64,000 nt of DNA from Theristus sp. LFF4_11 (Eukaryota > Nematoda > Chromadorea > Monhysterida > Xyalidae). The DNA lies in contig JASANC010005780.1 of NCBI GenBank assembly GCA_030248135.1, positions 62,001 to 126,000 of the forward strand, in the 5' to 3' direction. Positions 35,434 through 47,100 of the stretch are shown one piece after another (within the stretch, counting starts at the first letter, position 1; each line of letters begins with the position of its first letter). The notes under the pieces are model-generated. The model was not told the origin of the DNA and made no database searches. It was given only the letters and a program-made list of their open reading frames with translations. A program made the position numbers and the translations under genes.

Positions 35434-35580
35434 CCTGGGGTGCAACGTTATAAGTATAGGCAGTGTTGAAGTATAGGATGTGATCTGGGGTGCAACTGTA
35501 GGCAGTGTTGAAGTATAGGATATGATCTGGGGTGCAACTGTTGGCAGTGTTGAAGTATAGGATGTGATCTGGGGTGCAAC
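35434..35580. repeat. 42-bp triple tandem repeat near the foldback tip
   Basis: GGCAGTGTTGAAGTATAGGA followed by TRTGATCTGGGGTGCAACTG recurs three times, with a shorter fourth end piece. The mirror copy is at 40274-40420. Such subterminal repeats are typical binding regions in foldback transposons. Confidence 0.85.
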
Positions 35581-36829
35581 GTAGTGCTTTTTACCGATCA
35601 AGCGTGTTGGAACATGTTCAGACACGTTTTCCTCACCACACGTTTTACACCACACGTTTTACACATGTTTTTCTCACCACACGTTTTACACACACGTTTT
35701 ACACTACACACGTTTTACACATGCAATACACAGCACACGCTTTACACACTACACGCGTTTTACACACACACACAACGTGCACGCTGTGTGCACCCAATCA
35801 GCGTGCTACCAGTCGCGCGACAGATTTGCGCGCGAACGTGCAGCCAATCAGCGGGCTGCGTGTCGCGCGACAGCTGGTATATAACGCGCGTGTGCTGTAT
35901 ACATGCGCATTGTTATTTAACGTGCGTACACTGTATGCATACGCAATAGCATGCGTTGCACTGACTGTGGAGTGAAAATACACGCATAAACAAACTGCAA
36001 TATGTGGAACCCAATTTTTATCATCATAAAAACACTGCAAGTATAATAATTTTTTACGGTATGCTTTCAACACGTGATCGTTTTTTATTCGTGTGACGGC
36101 ATATGTTTGTGTACTGCGTTTGTTTTGTTTTTCATCCAACGATATGGTCTCAATTTCGCTTCACTGTTTTGCTTTTCATCTGAAATGAAATTTTGTGTTT
36201 TCGTCGGGTTTATATAGTGATTGTCGACCGACTAGCTGTTCACTGATTGGCTGATTTGGCTTCGACCAATCAGCGCTTCGTGTGTCGCGCGACAGATCTT
36301 GCTTGCGAATGTGCGGCCAATCAGCGGTTCGTGTGTCGGCCGACTATTTGTTGATTGGTCGCACCTACACGAGCGCTCTCACTTGTGTGTTTTCGTCTTT
36401 TCTGCCTTCATGTGTGGGTTGGATAGCTGTGCGGTAATTAAACAAGCATTATCAAAAATGCATTTTGCTTTTTTCCGGGGGCAGGGAGGGGTACCCAATC
36501 ATACTCTTTTGCATATTCGATCATTACCCATACCGAACATTATGGCTGATTATCGAAATTTCTTTGTTGCACGTGAAACAACAGGCTTCCGTAAATCAGG
36601 CGCCGCAAACATGACTCGCACAGGTCGGATACACTCTTCTAGCCGTTTTCTACCTTTGTTTTGGGCACTCCACTTTGTTTCAATTTTTCACCGCTTCGCT
36701 ATTGTTATCTGTTGTTCATCAAATTACTGAACGGTGGTGCAACCAAACTGCACTGATAAGACGTCATTTTCAGGTTTTTAAACAAATTTTGATTGTTATT
36801 TGATTGACTGTTGATTTTTTCAGTGGCTC

Positions 36830-37400
36830 TTTTGACTCACATTTGACTCCGATGACTCTTTAGGTTGTATCTTCTAAGTTTTCTGAACCACTGGCTCGTT
36901 TAAATCATTTGGTTGTTTCCACTTGACTCTTGATCATTTCCACCAGCGACTCTTTTGAGTCACTTAATTGACTCTTTTGATTCTTTTTACTGACTCTTTT
37001 GACTCACTTGTTGACTCTTTTGATTCTTTTGGTTGTTTCGTGTAATTTTAGTCCCTCTTTTGAATCACTGATTCTTGACCGTTTCCGGCAGCTTTGTTGT
37101 TTTACTTTTTTGAGTCATTTAATTGACTCTTTTGATTCTTTTAGTGACTCTTTTGACTCCTTCTATTGACTCTTTTGATTCTTCCGGTGGCTCTTTTAAC
37201 TCACTTTTTAACTCTTGCGACTCTTTGGTTGCCTCTTTTAATTTTACTTGCTGTTCTGATTTATTGACTCTTTTGAGTCATTTGTAAAACTTTTTTAATT
37301 CTTTTACTAACGCTTTTGACTCGCTCTTTCGGTCTCATTTTATTCATACGACTTTTCGAGTCTTGAGCATGATTCTTTTGACTAAGTCGGTCAAATCCTC
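36830..37400. repeat. GACTCTTTTGA-type short repeats (left arm)
   Basis: About twenty or more copies of GACTC, mostly as TGACTCTTTTGA(C/T)TC or TTGACTCTTTTGATTCTTTT, at irregular 15-40-bp steps. The inverse array is at 38454-39024. The motif is not seen elsewhere in the window at this density. Confidence 0.85.
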
Positions 37401-37665
37401 TGCTTTTTGGTTTTACACTATCTTTTCGTCTAACTTCACGTGATACCTATAAACTGCTTTTTGGTGGTTCTTTTCCATGCTACGCGAATTCATGATTCAA
37501 CTGTTTTATTTACTCGATCAAACACGACATGCAGAAGACAATGAACACCATAAAGCATAATAATTTTTTTAGCTGAATTCAGTTTTTAAAGTTCCATAAT
37601 TTTACCACTTTTAAAACTTAAACAGAATAGTCCAAATCAAAAGGAAAGAAAATTTTTCGATATGG

Positions 37666-38325
37666 CTACTCAGATATTTCGTTGCTGTCTTCTTCTTCCT
37701 CTTCAACGCCAAATAAATCGAGATTATCTTTTATCACATGATCTCTAATCATGAATCTCCGGTCCTGCCAAGCACACTCTGCTGCTTCATCGTTACTATA
37801 TTCGTCTTCTTCATATTTCTCTTTTCTTCTGCTGATGTTTTCGTATATATTATCCTCGTTTTGAAGCTCATTTGCCAGTTTCAATTTTGATTCAACGACT
37901 TCTTTCAGGTTATCCACAAACTCGCTGAGGAACGGCTCCTTCAACACATCCTTTGAATTAGGTATATCATCATATCGATCAACCGTTTCGATTAGGAGTA
38001 GTCGCCAACGCTCGGCTTCTTTTCTTTCTTCTTCGTCTTCCTCTTCGGTTGTGGTTTCGTCGTTTTCTTCTTTTTCATTGCCCTCACTGACCGCTTCACT
38101 TTCACCATCAGATTCATGATACTGCGGTTCTTCCTCCATTTTCTCAACAGTAGTATTGTGAAACAGACGTTCGTGGCGCAGTCTGTTTGAAGCGGATGAA
38201 AAAGCGCGACCGCACACTGAGCAAACTTTAGTCATGACTGAGTCAGGACTAGGATCAGCTCCCTTATATAGTGCAGCAGCATGACAAAAATTATTATGCT
38301 TTATGGTGTTCATTGTCTTCTGCAT
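37666..38325 (-). CDS. Acidic C2H2 zinc-finger protein of the foldback element
   Basis: A single open frame of 219 codons, uninterrupted. Residues about 31-57 form one classic C2H2 finger: CSVCGRAFSSASNRLRHERL then FH, that is CxxC-x12-HxxxxH. It is followed by a strongly acidic region (EEEDEEERKEAERWR), a helical middle with FLSEFVDNLKEVVESKLKLA, and an end with CAWQDRRFMIRDHVIKDNLD before a run of Glu. The first 13 codons lie in the right arm, the rest in the centre. The first ATG is at 38325; a second, at 38235, sits just before the finger and 26 bp after a TATATAAGG box, so a shorter leader or start is possible. No DDE, Rep or recombinase residues are seen. It could be a DNA-binding accessory protein or a novel mobilising factor; the function is unknown. 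Confidence 0.7.
   Translation of the reverse strand: MQKTMNTIKHNNFCHAAALYKGADPSPDSVMTKVCSVCGRAFSSASNRLRHERLFHNTTVEKMEEEPQYHESDGESEAVSEGNEKEENDETTTEEEDEEERKEAERWRLLLIETVDRYDDIPNSKDVLKEPFLSEFVDNLKEVVESKLKLANELQNEDNIYENISRRKEKYEEDEYSNDEAAECAWQDRRFMIRDHVIKDNLDLFGVEEEEEDSNEISE
38261..38270 (-). promoter_or_regulatory. TATA-box-like site before the finger-coding ATG
   Basis: On the minus strand CTATATAAGGG stands about 26 bases upstream of the ATG at 38235. It lies in the unique centre next to the arm border and inside the longer open frame. If used, transcripts would start near the second ATG and the arm-encoded residues would be untranslated. Confidence 0.35.
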
Positions 38326-40439
38326 GTCGTGTTTGATCGAGTAAATAAAACAGTTGAATCATGAATTCGCGTAGCATGGAAAAGAACCACCAAAAAGCAG
38401 TTTATAGGTATCACGTGAAGTTAGACGAAAAGATAGTGTAAAACCAAAATACAGAGGATTTGACCGACTTAGTCAAAAGAATCATGCTCAAGACTCGAAA
38501 AGTCGTATGAATAAAATGAGACCGAAAGAGCGAGTCAAAAGCGTTAGTAAATGAATTAAAAAAGTTTTACAAATGACTCAAAAGAGTCAATAAATCAGAA
38601 CAGCAAGTAAAATTAAAAGAGGCAACCAAAGAGTCGCAAGAGTTAAAAAGTGAGTTAAAAGAGCCACCGGAAGAATCAAAAGAGTCAATAGAAGGAGTCA
38701 AAAGAGTCACTAAAAGAATCAAAAGAGTCAATTAAATGACTCAAAAAAAATAAAACAACAAAGCTGCCGGAAACGGTGAAGAGTCAGTGATTCAAAAGAA
38801 GGACTAAAATTACACGAAACAACCAAAAGAATCAAAAGAGTCAACAAGTGAGTCAAAGAGTCAGTAAAAAGAATCAAAAGAGTCAATTAAGTGACTCAAA
38901 AGAGTCGCTGGTGGAAATGATCAAGAGTCAAGTGGAAACAACCAAATGATTTAAACGAGCCAGTGGTTCAGAAAACTTAGAAGATACAACCTAAAGAGTC
39001 ATCGGAGTCAAATGTGAGTCAAAAGAGCCACTGAAAAAATCAACAGTCAATCAAATAACAATCAAAATTTGTTTAAAAACCTGAAAATGACGTCTTATCA
39101 GTGCAGTTTGGTTGCACCACCGTTCAGTAATTTGATGAACAACAGATAACAATAGCGAAGCGGTGAAAAATTGAAACAAAGTGGAGTGCCCAAAACAAAG
39201 GTAGAAAACGGCTAGAAGAGTGTATCCGACCTGTGCGAGTCATGTTTGCGGCGCCTGATTTACGGAAGCCTGTTGTTTCACGTGCAACAAAGAAATTTCG
39301 ATAATCAGCCATAATGTTCGGTATGGGTAATGATCGAATATGCAAAAGAGTATGATTGGGTACCCCTCCCTGCCCCCGGAAAAAAGCAAAATGCATTTTT
39401 GATAATGCTTGTTTAATTACCGCACAGCTATCCAACCCACACATGAAGGCAGAAAAGACGAAAACACACAAGTGAGAGCGCTCGTGTAGGTGCGACCAAT
39501 CAACAAATAGTCGGCCGACACACGAACCGCTGATTGGCCGCACATTCGCAAGCAAGATCTGTCGCGCGACACACGAAGCGCTGATTGGTCGAAGCCAAAT
39601 CAGCCAATCAGTGAACAGCTAGTCGGTCGACAATCACTATATAAACCCGACGAAAACACAAAATTTCATTTCAGATGAAAAGCAAAACAGTGAAGCGAAA
39701 TTGAGACCATATCGTTGGATGAAAAACAAAACAAACGCAGTACACAAACATATGCCGTCACACGAATAAAAAACGATCACGTGTTGAAAGCATACCGTAA
39801 AAAATTATTATACTTGCAGTGTTTTTATGATGATAAAAATTGGGTTCCACATATTGCAGTTTGTTTATGCGTGTATTTTCACTCCACAGTCAGTGCAACG
39901 CATGCTATTGCGTATGCATACAGTGTACGCACGTTAAATAACAATGCGCATGTATACAGCACACGCGCGTTATATACCAGCTGTCGCGCGACACGCAGCC
40001 CGCTGATTGGCTGCACGTTCGCGCGCAAATCTGTCGCGCGACTGGTAGCACGCTGATTGGGTGCACACAGCGTGCACGTTGTGTGTGTGTGTAAAACGCG
40101 TGTAGTGTGTAAAGCGTGTGCTGTGTATTGCATGTGTAAAACGTGTGTAGTGTAAAACGTGTGTGTAAAACGTGTGGTGAGAAAAACATGTGTAAAACGT
40201 GTGGTGTAAAACGTGTGGTGAGGAAAACGTGTCTGAACATGTTCCAACACGCTTGATCGGTAAAAAGCACTACGTTGCACCCCAGATCACATCCTATACT
40301 TCAACACTGCCAACAGTTGCACCCCAGATCATATCCTATACTTCAACACTGCCTACAGTTGCACCCCAGATCACATCCTATACTTCAACACTGCCTATAC
40401 TTATAACGTTGCACCCCAGGCGTGCCACGTACACTACTG
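38286..40439 (-). repeat. Right arm of the foldback element
   Basis: Inverse of 35415-37568. It supplies the upstream region and first 13 codons of the central gene. Mismatches with the left arm are few, for example near 38445 against 37405 and around 38745-38800 against 37055-37110. Confidence 0.9.
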
Positions 40440-40443
40440 ATGA

Positions 40444-41192
40444 CTAACAAATCGTCACATCAAAAACCGTCGTGAAGTCGAGAAAAATAAACATGAAAAG
40501 CAAAAAAACGTAGACCTCATTGGCAGCGCTTGGCACAGAAAACTTCATCCGATGACTGAATTGGGTAATTGCACATGTTTGCAAAAAAATATATAATAAA
40601 TCACTAAAAGTTCTAATTACGAAATTTGGAATACTATTTTTGATTTATTGGACAATGATTTCGATTCGAAACAGCAAATATGCCATTGCCCTTGAAATAA
40701 ATTAAAGTGAATAAAGATAGGAAACAGTAATGAAATTGCGTCAGCGTCAGTTTTAACACTAGTAAAATACATCACAGATTGTCAACGGTGCTCAAGATGT
40801 TTTGAAATAATTTGAAACAAAGTTTGAGAAACATGACAAAGTGAGATTTGCATTAGAATCAGGCATCATTAAACTTATATAACACCAAAACTTGAACTCT
40901 ACGACAACTCCGGAAAAATTATGCCGTTACTTGTTTTTTGCATAAATTTCAAGTAACCTCGTCAAAACAGTAAACATTTTTGGCACCCGCAATAAATGCG
41001 TGCATTGAACACAAACACATTCAACATTGCCACATGCTGCACTACAACACACGACATGCCAACGCAACAAAATACCTCACATGTTGACTGTGACACCTCA
41101 CAATCATTTTTTAATCATCACCAATCAGAAATTCATTTTAAAAAGAGATTATTTTAACCGTTTACTCGATGACTGAACTGCACACTTTATTC
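40444..41192. other. Intergenic between the foldback element and multiplexin 3' end
   Basis: AT-rich, with no open frame of interest. On the minus strand AATAAAG directly follows the multiplexin stop codon (41183-41189) and is the likely polyadenylation signal of that gene. Confidence 0.5.
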
Positions 41193-44100
41193 TTACACAT
41201 CTCTCTCAGGCTTTTCCAGCAGTCCTTTCTTCTGAGATCGTTCCCATGAGCGTTTTTTGCCCAGCCGTATTTGCACGTTACGACGACTCATGTTCTGAAA
41301 GAAAACAATACCAGATTAATAATAGTGCGCAATTGTTACCGTCTAGCGAAGTTGCACCGGATTTCTAATTCTTTTAAGTGGTAAACAAAAATAATCGTGT
41401 GTTGTGAGCGCTAGAGGGTAATTTGTGTGTTTTTTGTGAAAATGCCCAAATACAATTCAGCATGCTGTTTTTAACAAGCAAATTGCAAAACCAGGCATTG
41501 CATACGAACGCACATTGCGAATGCTGCCATGGGGCGAGACATTGATCACCTGAGTGGGAATCGATTCAGTCACCAAATACATAACATTTGCACAGTGACA
41601 GTGTTCTTGTGCGTGTGAACGTTTGCAACTTTTTTTTAAATCTACGATGCAATCGAGCGCACGTCAATCGCTCGTTGCAGTCAAACACAGCCACTCACAT
41701 CGACAGACACTGGCCGAGCCGAATGGTGCTGTCGACCTGATTGTTGTGCTGACTGAACTGAATCAGACTGCGCTACATAAAAACGCATGCCGCTGACGCC
41801 AAGACCCACCTCGACGCAGAGCACGGCGAATTTGCGAGAGCAGTCGAACTGAGCCTGCTCGAGCAGCAGGCCCTTGCTGAGCGACGAGGCGACGCCTTTC
41901 GAGAGCTCTGACGCTGAGCGCCACGCGTCACAGTAGTGGCCTTGCTTGCGAATGCCGTTCGTCTGCGTGCCGTGCCACACAAACTTGTCAGGCCTGTTGA
42001 ACGACATCCGTGCATGTGTTCATTAGATTAAACGGCTCAAAAAACGCAGCCGACTGAGCTGCCACAGTGCACGAAACATTTCGAATGGACCGTGTGTTTG
42101 CGCACCAGGTGGCATCGTTCATGACGTCGCGGTGATTGAACGAGTAGACCGGTGTGTTGTGGCGGATGCGCGAGTCCGCGAACAGCTGCCTCCACGAGTC
42201 AAACAGTCGCTCCCCGCGCGCGTTCGCGACCGGCGAGTCGCGGTCGGCGAAGTGCACGATCTTCTCGAGGTCTTGCACTTGTGACGAGATGAACGCACGG
42301 AAAGTGGTGGTGTAACCAGCGGCACGTGCCTGGTGGTAGCACGCAAAGTCAGCGCCACGCACGCCGCGCATGTCGCCCGAGTAGGGCTCGTTCAGTGCGA
42401 TCAGATGCAGCTGCAAACGCGTCGGCACAAATACTTGCGCTCTGATGAGTCAACGTAAAACGATGCTCGCATATCGTTTGCAAGTAAAGCACAAAATCAA
42501 TTTACCATTTCGTCGTTGGCATATTGCTTGTGTGAAGACGCCTGAAATGAAGTAAGTGGGATAGAAACGACAGTCGAATCAAAAGAAACTACACAACTAC
42601 GATTGGATGAAAAACAGAATGAATAATTCGTTGAAACTAAAAAATAACAATAAAAATTTGGATTCGGCACACGCTATTCCTCGGTGCACACCAGACTCCA
42701 GTTTAACAAATAAGTGTCAAACACAATGATAGCCACTAAAAATCTAATTTGAACTGAAAATATGACAGCGTGTTAAAAAAGCGTATCACCAAAAACATCA
42801 TTGAAAAACTGCAACGAAAAACAAAAAAGCCAAGACAACATGAACGCAAAGACATCTAAACTTTCAAAAACCAAATCAACAAAACACCCACAAAAAGCAT
42901 GATTTAGTGCTGTAAAACAAAACTTTGGCCTTATACCTGGTGTTCGTGAAGCAAACGATCGGCAGCATGTCTTTCCGTTTTTGTTCTTGTATGATCGAAC
43001 ACCGTGTCAAACGCAGCGGCTGGGCCACCGGTCGAAAACGGCACGGCGGGGTGGTGACCGCTGGTGTGCGCGCGTGCGTCACCGTCTTGTTGGTATCGAT
43101 GCGCAAAACGCTCTGTCTGTATCAATGCAGCGGACGTTGCAGAACATAAACAACGACAACCTAGTTACACTTACACACGAATCCACAGGTTTTAATGTGA
43201 CCAAAAATGGTGCAAAGCACACAAAAATGATGTGACAACTTTGGCATCAACTCGACAAGCAATCAATTGACAATGGGACGCAGTCTAAAACAGAAATCGA
43301 CGTTCACAATGGGGCTTCAATTCAAAGCTTGCAACTCTGCTAATCTACCAGCCGACAACTAAACACGTAAACACACTGCACACTGCCTTCAACAACAACG
43401 GCCTTCAGGTTTAACTGCCGATCCGTTAAGAGCGTATTACACTTACTGTCTCTGGAGCAGTTTCATCAGCGAGCTGAATAAAGAAACGCATTATCAAGTT
43501 TTCAATATAAAATTAGCGAAAGTATTTGTGTAGCAGCACGACACTAATGATTAGCGACACTGAAGCAGAGACCCAGCGCACCATTTTCGCACCTGAACTT
43601 CCATAGAACTTTCAAAAATCTTCAGAATCACAGCCAGTGTTTGTGGTTTCAGTCAGTTGGTTCGTACGAGTAGCGCAGAGAAAAAATTGTGGAGTCATAA
43701 GCAAACAATTGGAGATACGGTACGGTCCAAGGCTCTCACTGACTGCAACACGAACGCGCAATGAGTGTGATTGTTCAGTCAATGCAGAATTTTGACTCAA
43801 CAAAATACTCAGAGTTCTGATGTTCGTTATCTTGCTTTTCGACCATGAACAAAACAGAAAGCAGATTCCCAGTAGAAACCAGCAGGCTGAAATTTTCCTA
43901 CTCGGCCTGCAGCGAACAAGCTGAGCAAACTGGCAGCAGCAAAGCGAACAAGCACACAGACAACACCATTATTGTTAACTGGACCACAACAATGAAACAC
44001 GTTCATGATTGCATTGGAGGATAAGAGGGACAACAACGTTAGTGGACATACCCAATACGGGGGCGCAGACTTGGCATACGAGCTCAAGCCCCCGCTAAGA

Positions 44101-47100
44101 GCATTCGCACGGTGCTAATCAATGGAAACTTATTGCTGACAAACATGAATTTGAACTGCAACAGCACACTTAAAGAAACAACGTAAACAGAGTGCACTGT
44201 CGGTTGCGGCACTCACCAGTGTCGGTGTTGACTCAGGGATGGAGTAGAATCGATCGAGCTGCAAATGAACACAGACCATTACAGAAATACAGCAGTTTGC
44301 ATATTGGAGACATGCTGATGTACGTACAGTCGAACTCACTAAAATGTGGAATCAGCTGATTGGTCGACCGAGCGGAGGCTGCTCACACTCCGCACCGTTC
44401 TTTTTTCGTGGATTTGGATTTTATTGAAACGTGTTTCTTTTGAATGAGTGTGAATTTCCAGCACCCTTTCCATGCTAAAAATAAACTCAAAGGGTTGGAG
44501 AACTGCGAAATTCAATTTTTTTTATTCAACAGCTCAAAATGCATTTTTTACTGACGACGACGACGACGACGTCGTCGCTTAATTTTTACGTGTGAACTGA
44601 AAGACAAAAGCCTGAAATGAGTGCGCTGTGTAGCCAGCTGAAGGGGGTTTCATTCCTAGCTGACCGATCGACATGCGTCCGCAATTTAAAAAAAATGCGT
44701 TCCGACTTCGCGGACGACGACGACACGACGACGACTTTGCTTTCATTTTTTATTTTCACCGTTTTCAAGTTGTTTTTGGTAAGCTGCTGTGTTCATTTAC
44801 TTGGTGCACGCAGCAAACCATGCACAGCGCACTCCTTTCAGGCTTTTATTTTTCAGTCCACACGCAAAAATTAAGCGACGACGTCGTCGTCGTCATTAAA
44901 CAAAAAAATACATTTTGAGTTGAGCTGTGGCATAAAAATTTTCTAAATTTCGCGGTCTCTAACCTTTGAGTTTATTTTTAGCACAAAAAGGGTGCTGGAA
45001 ATTCATAAAAACACGTTTCAATAAAATCCAAATCCACGAATAAAGAACGGTGCGGAGTGTGAGCAGCCTCCGCTCGGTCGACCAATCAGCTGATTCCACA
45101 TTTTAGTGAGTTCGACTGTACATGCGAGATGGTGCAGCAAGCAAACGCAACTGACCCTGACCACTCGCCATCCATCGTTGACACGCAGCATCAGTTGCTG
45201 AGACTGCAAGCTGAACGCAAGACTGCCAACGGGCACACGGCGCGACGAGTGCAGCAGACCGTGGTTGTTGTCGTAGATGAACACCTGCACAGTCGGTGCA
45301 CTATCATTGTCTCAACAAAGGAACACACTCGAACAAATCAAGCAATCAAAGTGGCACATACGCCTCCAGTTGGCGCATCCAACGAGTTTGGGCTGACCGA
45401 GCCCTGCGCAGGTCGCCCCGGGGGGCCTGGCGGTCCGGGCGCACCCGGGTCACCACGCTCTCCCTAAAAATGTGTATTTTCATTTCATGGTTTATAACAA
45501 AAACATGTCCAACCAAGCCAATTGTACCTTTTCGCCACGCTGCGCGAACCCTGCGCCCGGGAGACGATTTGATTCAGCCTGTCAAAAAACTTTCAAAAAA
45601 TCAATTTTTAAACAGCCTCTAGCCTGAAAAATTGAACGAATAAAACTTTTGGTGTTTTACCGGTTCTCCTGGTGGTCCCGGTGGGCCAGGTGGACCTCGA
45701 GGACCCATGGGTCCTGGCAAACCACGCTCGCCACCTCCAGAAGACTGAAAAGTGAAAATTAAATGTTTGATTGGAAATATCAACACGAGTGCAAACATAA
45801 ATTCACAACAATTTCATCATCCTCGCGCGATGACTACCAACACCAACGAAACCAGTTTAACGGTTGTCTAATTGTCCATGGCCGTGATAATAATAATTGT
45901 AACGTAAATTCATTTGGACTTCATCGAAACACATATTATCAAACGATCTAAAATCGTGCGAATTCATACAAAAAAAATCATTTGGATTTCATCGAAACAC
46001 ACACTATCAAACGATCTAAAATCGTGCACAAGAGCCGTGTGCGGCTGAGAACAGCTATTTCGAAATATTTGACTTGGCCGATCGCAATTGGCCACTGTTT
46101 TGGTGTACGCTCAGTGCTGGTGAGTGCTGTGTCAATGGGCATACAAACAAGTGCCAGTGAGGTGCACATACTCGCTCACGACTGTCATTACTGCGCCGGT
46201 AGTAAGTGCTGGCTGATCGACCAGGTATACCGGGCACACCCTGTCACCAATGGTGCAAGCACTCGTCTACGTCTCCGTTACAATCACTTTAGTAAACAAA
46301 CAGACAAAACGCAAAGTTCACTCACGGGCAATCCATCCTTGCCAGGTGGCCCGCGTGGTCCTCGCATACCGGGGCTTCCCGGCACGCCCGGCTCGCCCGG
46401 AGGCCCTGGCGGACCGCGCAACACGCCGCCGCTGCCCACGGATGAACGTTGCCCACCCTGTTGAATTGGAAAACATTGCCGTTATTTGCAGTGATGTTCT
46501 TGCAATGCAAGTTCGACAAGTTTACAACAGCGCACCGTTCTCTCAACGACTTCGTCTGCTATCCTATCGATTTCAGCCCTGGTCAGTTCGTACGGGCGAC
46601 CGGGAGACCCCGGAGCACCAGGTGGACCGCGAGGGCCTGTTTGGCCCGGCAGCCCCATCGACGAAACCTGATTCAGTTCTAGATGTACACACCATCCTCC
46701 AGGTAGAAAAGGCCTGGCAAAAAGCTCATCGCATGCAATACATACTTCTTGAGCAGGTAAGCCAGGAGGGCCGGGTGGGCCAGGTGGACCACGCTCGCAT
46801 TCTTGAGGACACTGTAGAATTTGTAAATTTGTATATTTTAATTTATTCATCAACATGCTTTGTGTTGTTTGACATGGTTGAACAACGTGAGTGACGTGAC
46901 CGTACCGTTCCTGGGGGGCCCTGCGGGCCTCGTTCACCCTGCGGTCCCGGTTGGCCAAACACTGAAACACAAAGAATTTGGTTGAAAACCTGAATCTTAT
47001 AAGACACATTGATCTATCCCAATTTTGAAAAACGAGCCACATGATAGAAACAAAGCATACAGGAGTGGAATCTGCAAAATGTATCTCTACACCCAACCAA

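Larger units (their letters stand above)
35415..37568 (+). repeat. Left arm of the foldback element
   Basis: A 2154-bp arm, inverse of 38286-40439. Open frames inside it (for example 36299-36730) occur identically in both arms and show no coding character; they follow repeat and CpG composition. Its inner end holds a mirror copy of the start region of the central gene (ATGCAGAAGACAATG at 37529) with no gene body behind it in this orientation. Confidence 0.9.
35415..40439. mobile_element. 5.0-kb foldback element with one gene
   Basis: The ends CAGTAGTG and CACTACTG are flanked on both sides by ATGA (35411-35414 and 40440-40443), a target duplication of 4 bp, or 5 bp if the shared C is counted. 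Everything from 35415 to 37568 is repeated inverted at 38286-40439, about the axis 37927, with only a few scattered mismatches seen. The 717-bp centre carries most of a 219-codon gene. Each arm, from outside in, has a 42-bp triple repeat, ACGTTTTACAC repeats, CCAATCAGCG boxes, a unique part, and an array of GACTCTTTTGA words. This is the plan of foldback-type DNA transposons, but I do not recognise the gene as a known transposase. Confidence 0.85.

Noticed and set aside
35574..35975. Open frames rich in HTFYTTHVLH-like repeats near the foldback tip
   Set aside because: They are translations of ACGTTTTACAC tandem repeats.
36299..36730. 143-codon open frame in the left foldback arm, with its mirror at 39124-39555
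   Set aside because: It occurs identically in both arms simply because they are inverse copies. There are no domain motifs, and it spans CCAAT boxes and repeats. Conserved as DNA, not visibly as protein.
41699..41740. Alternative last exon of multiplexin (VDSTIRLGQCLSM)
   Set aside because: In phase and possible, but the exon at 41294-41193 continues the endostatin end better (VLCVEN, like VLCIEN in the family) and has AATAAA after its stop. Kept only as a minor alternative.
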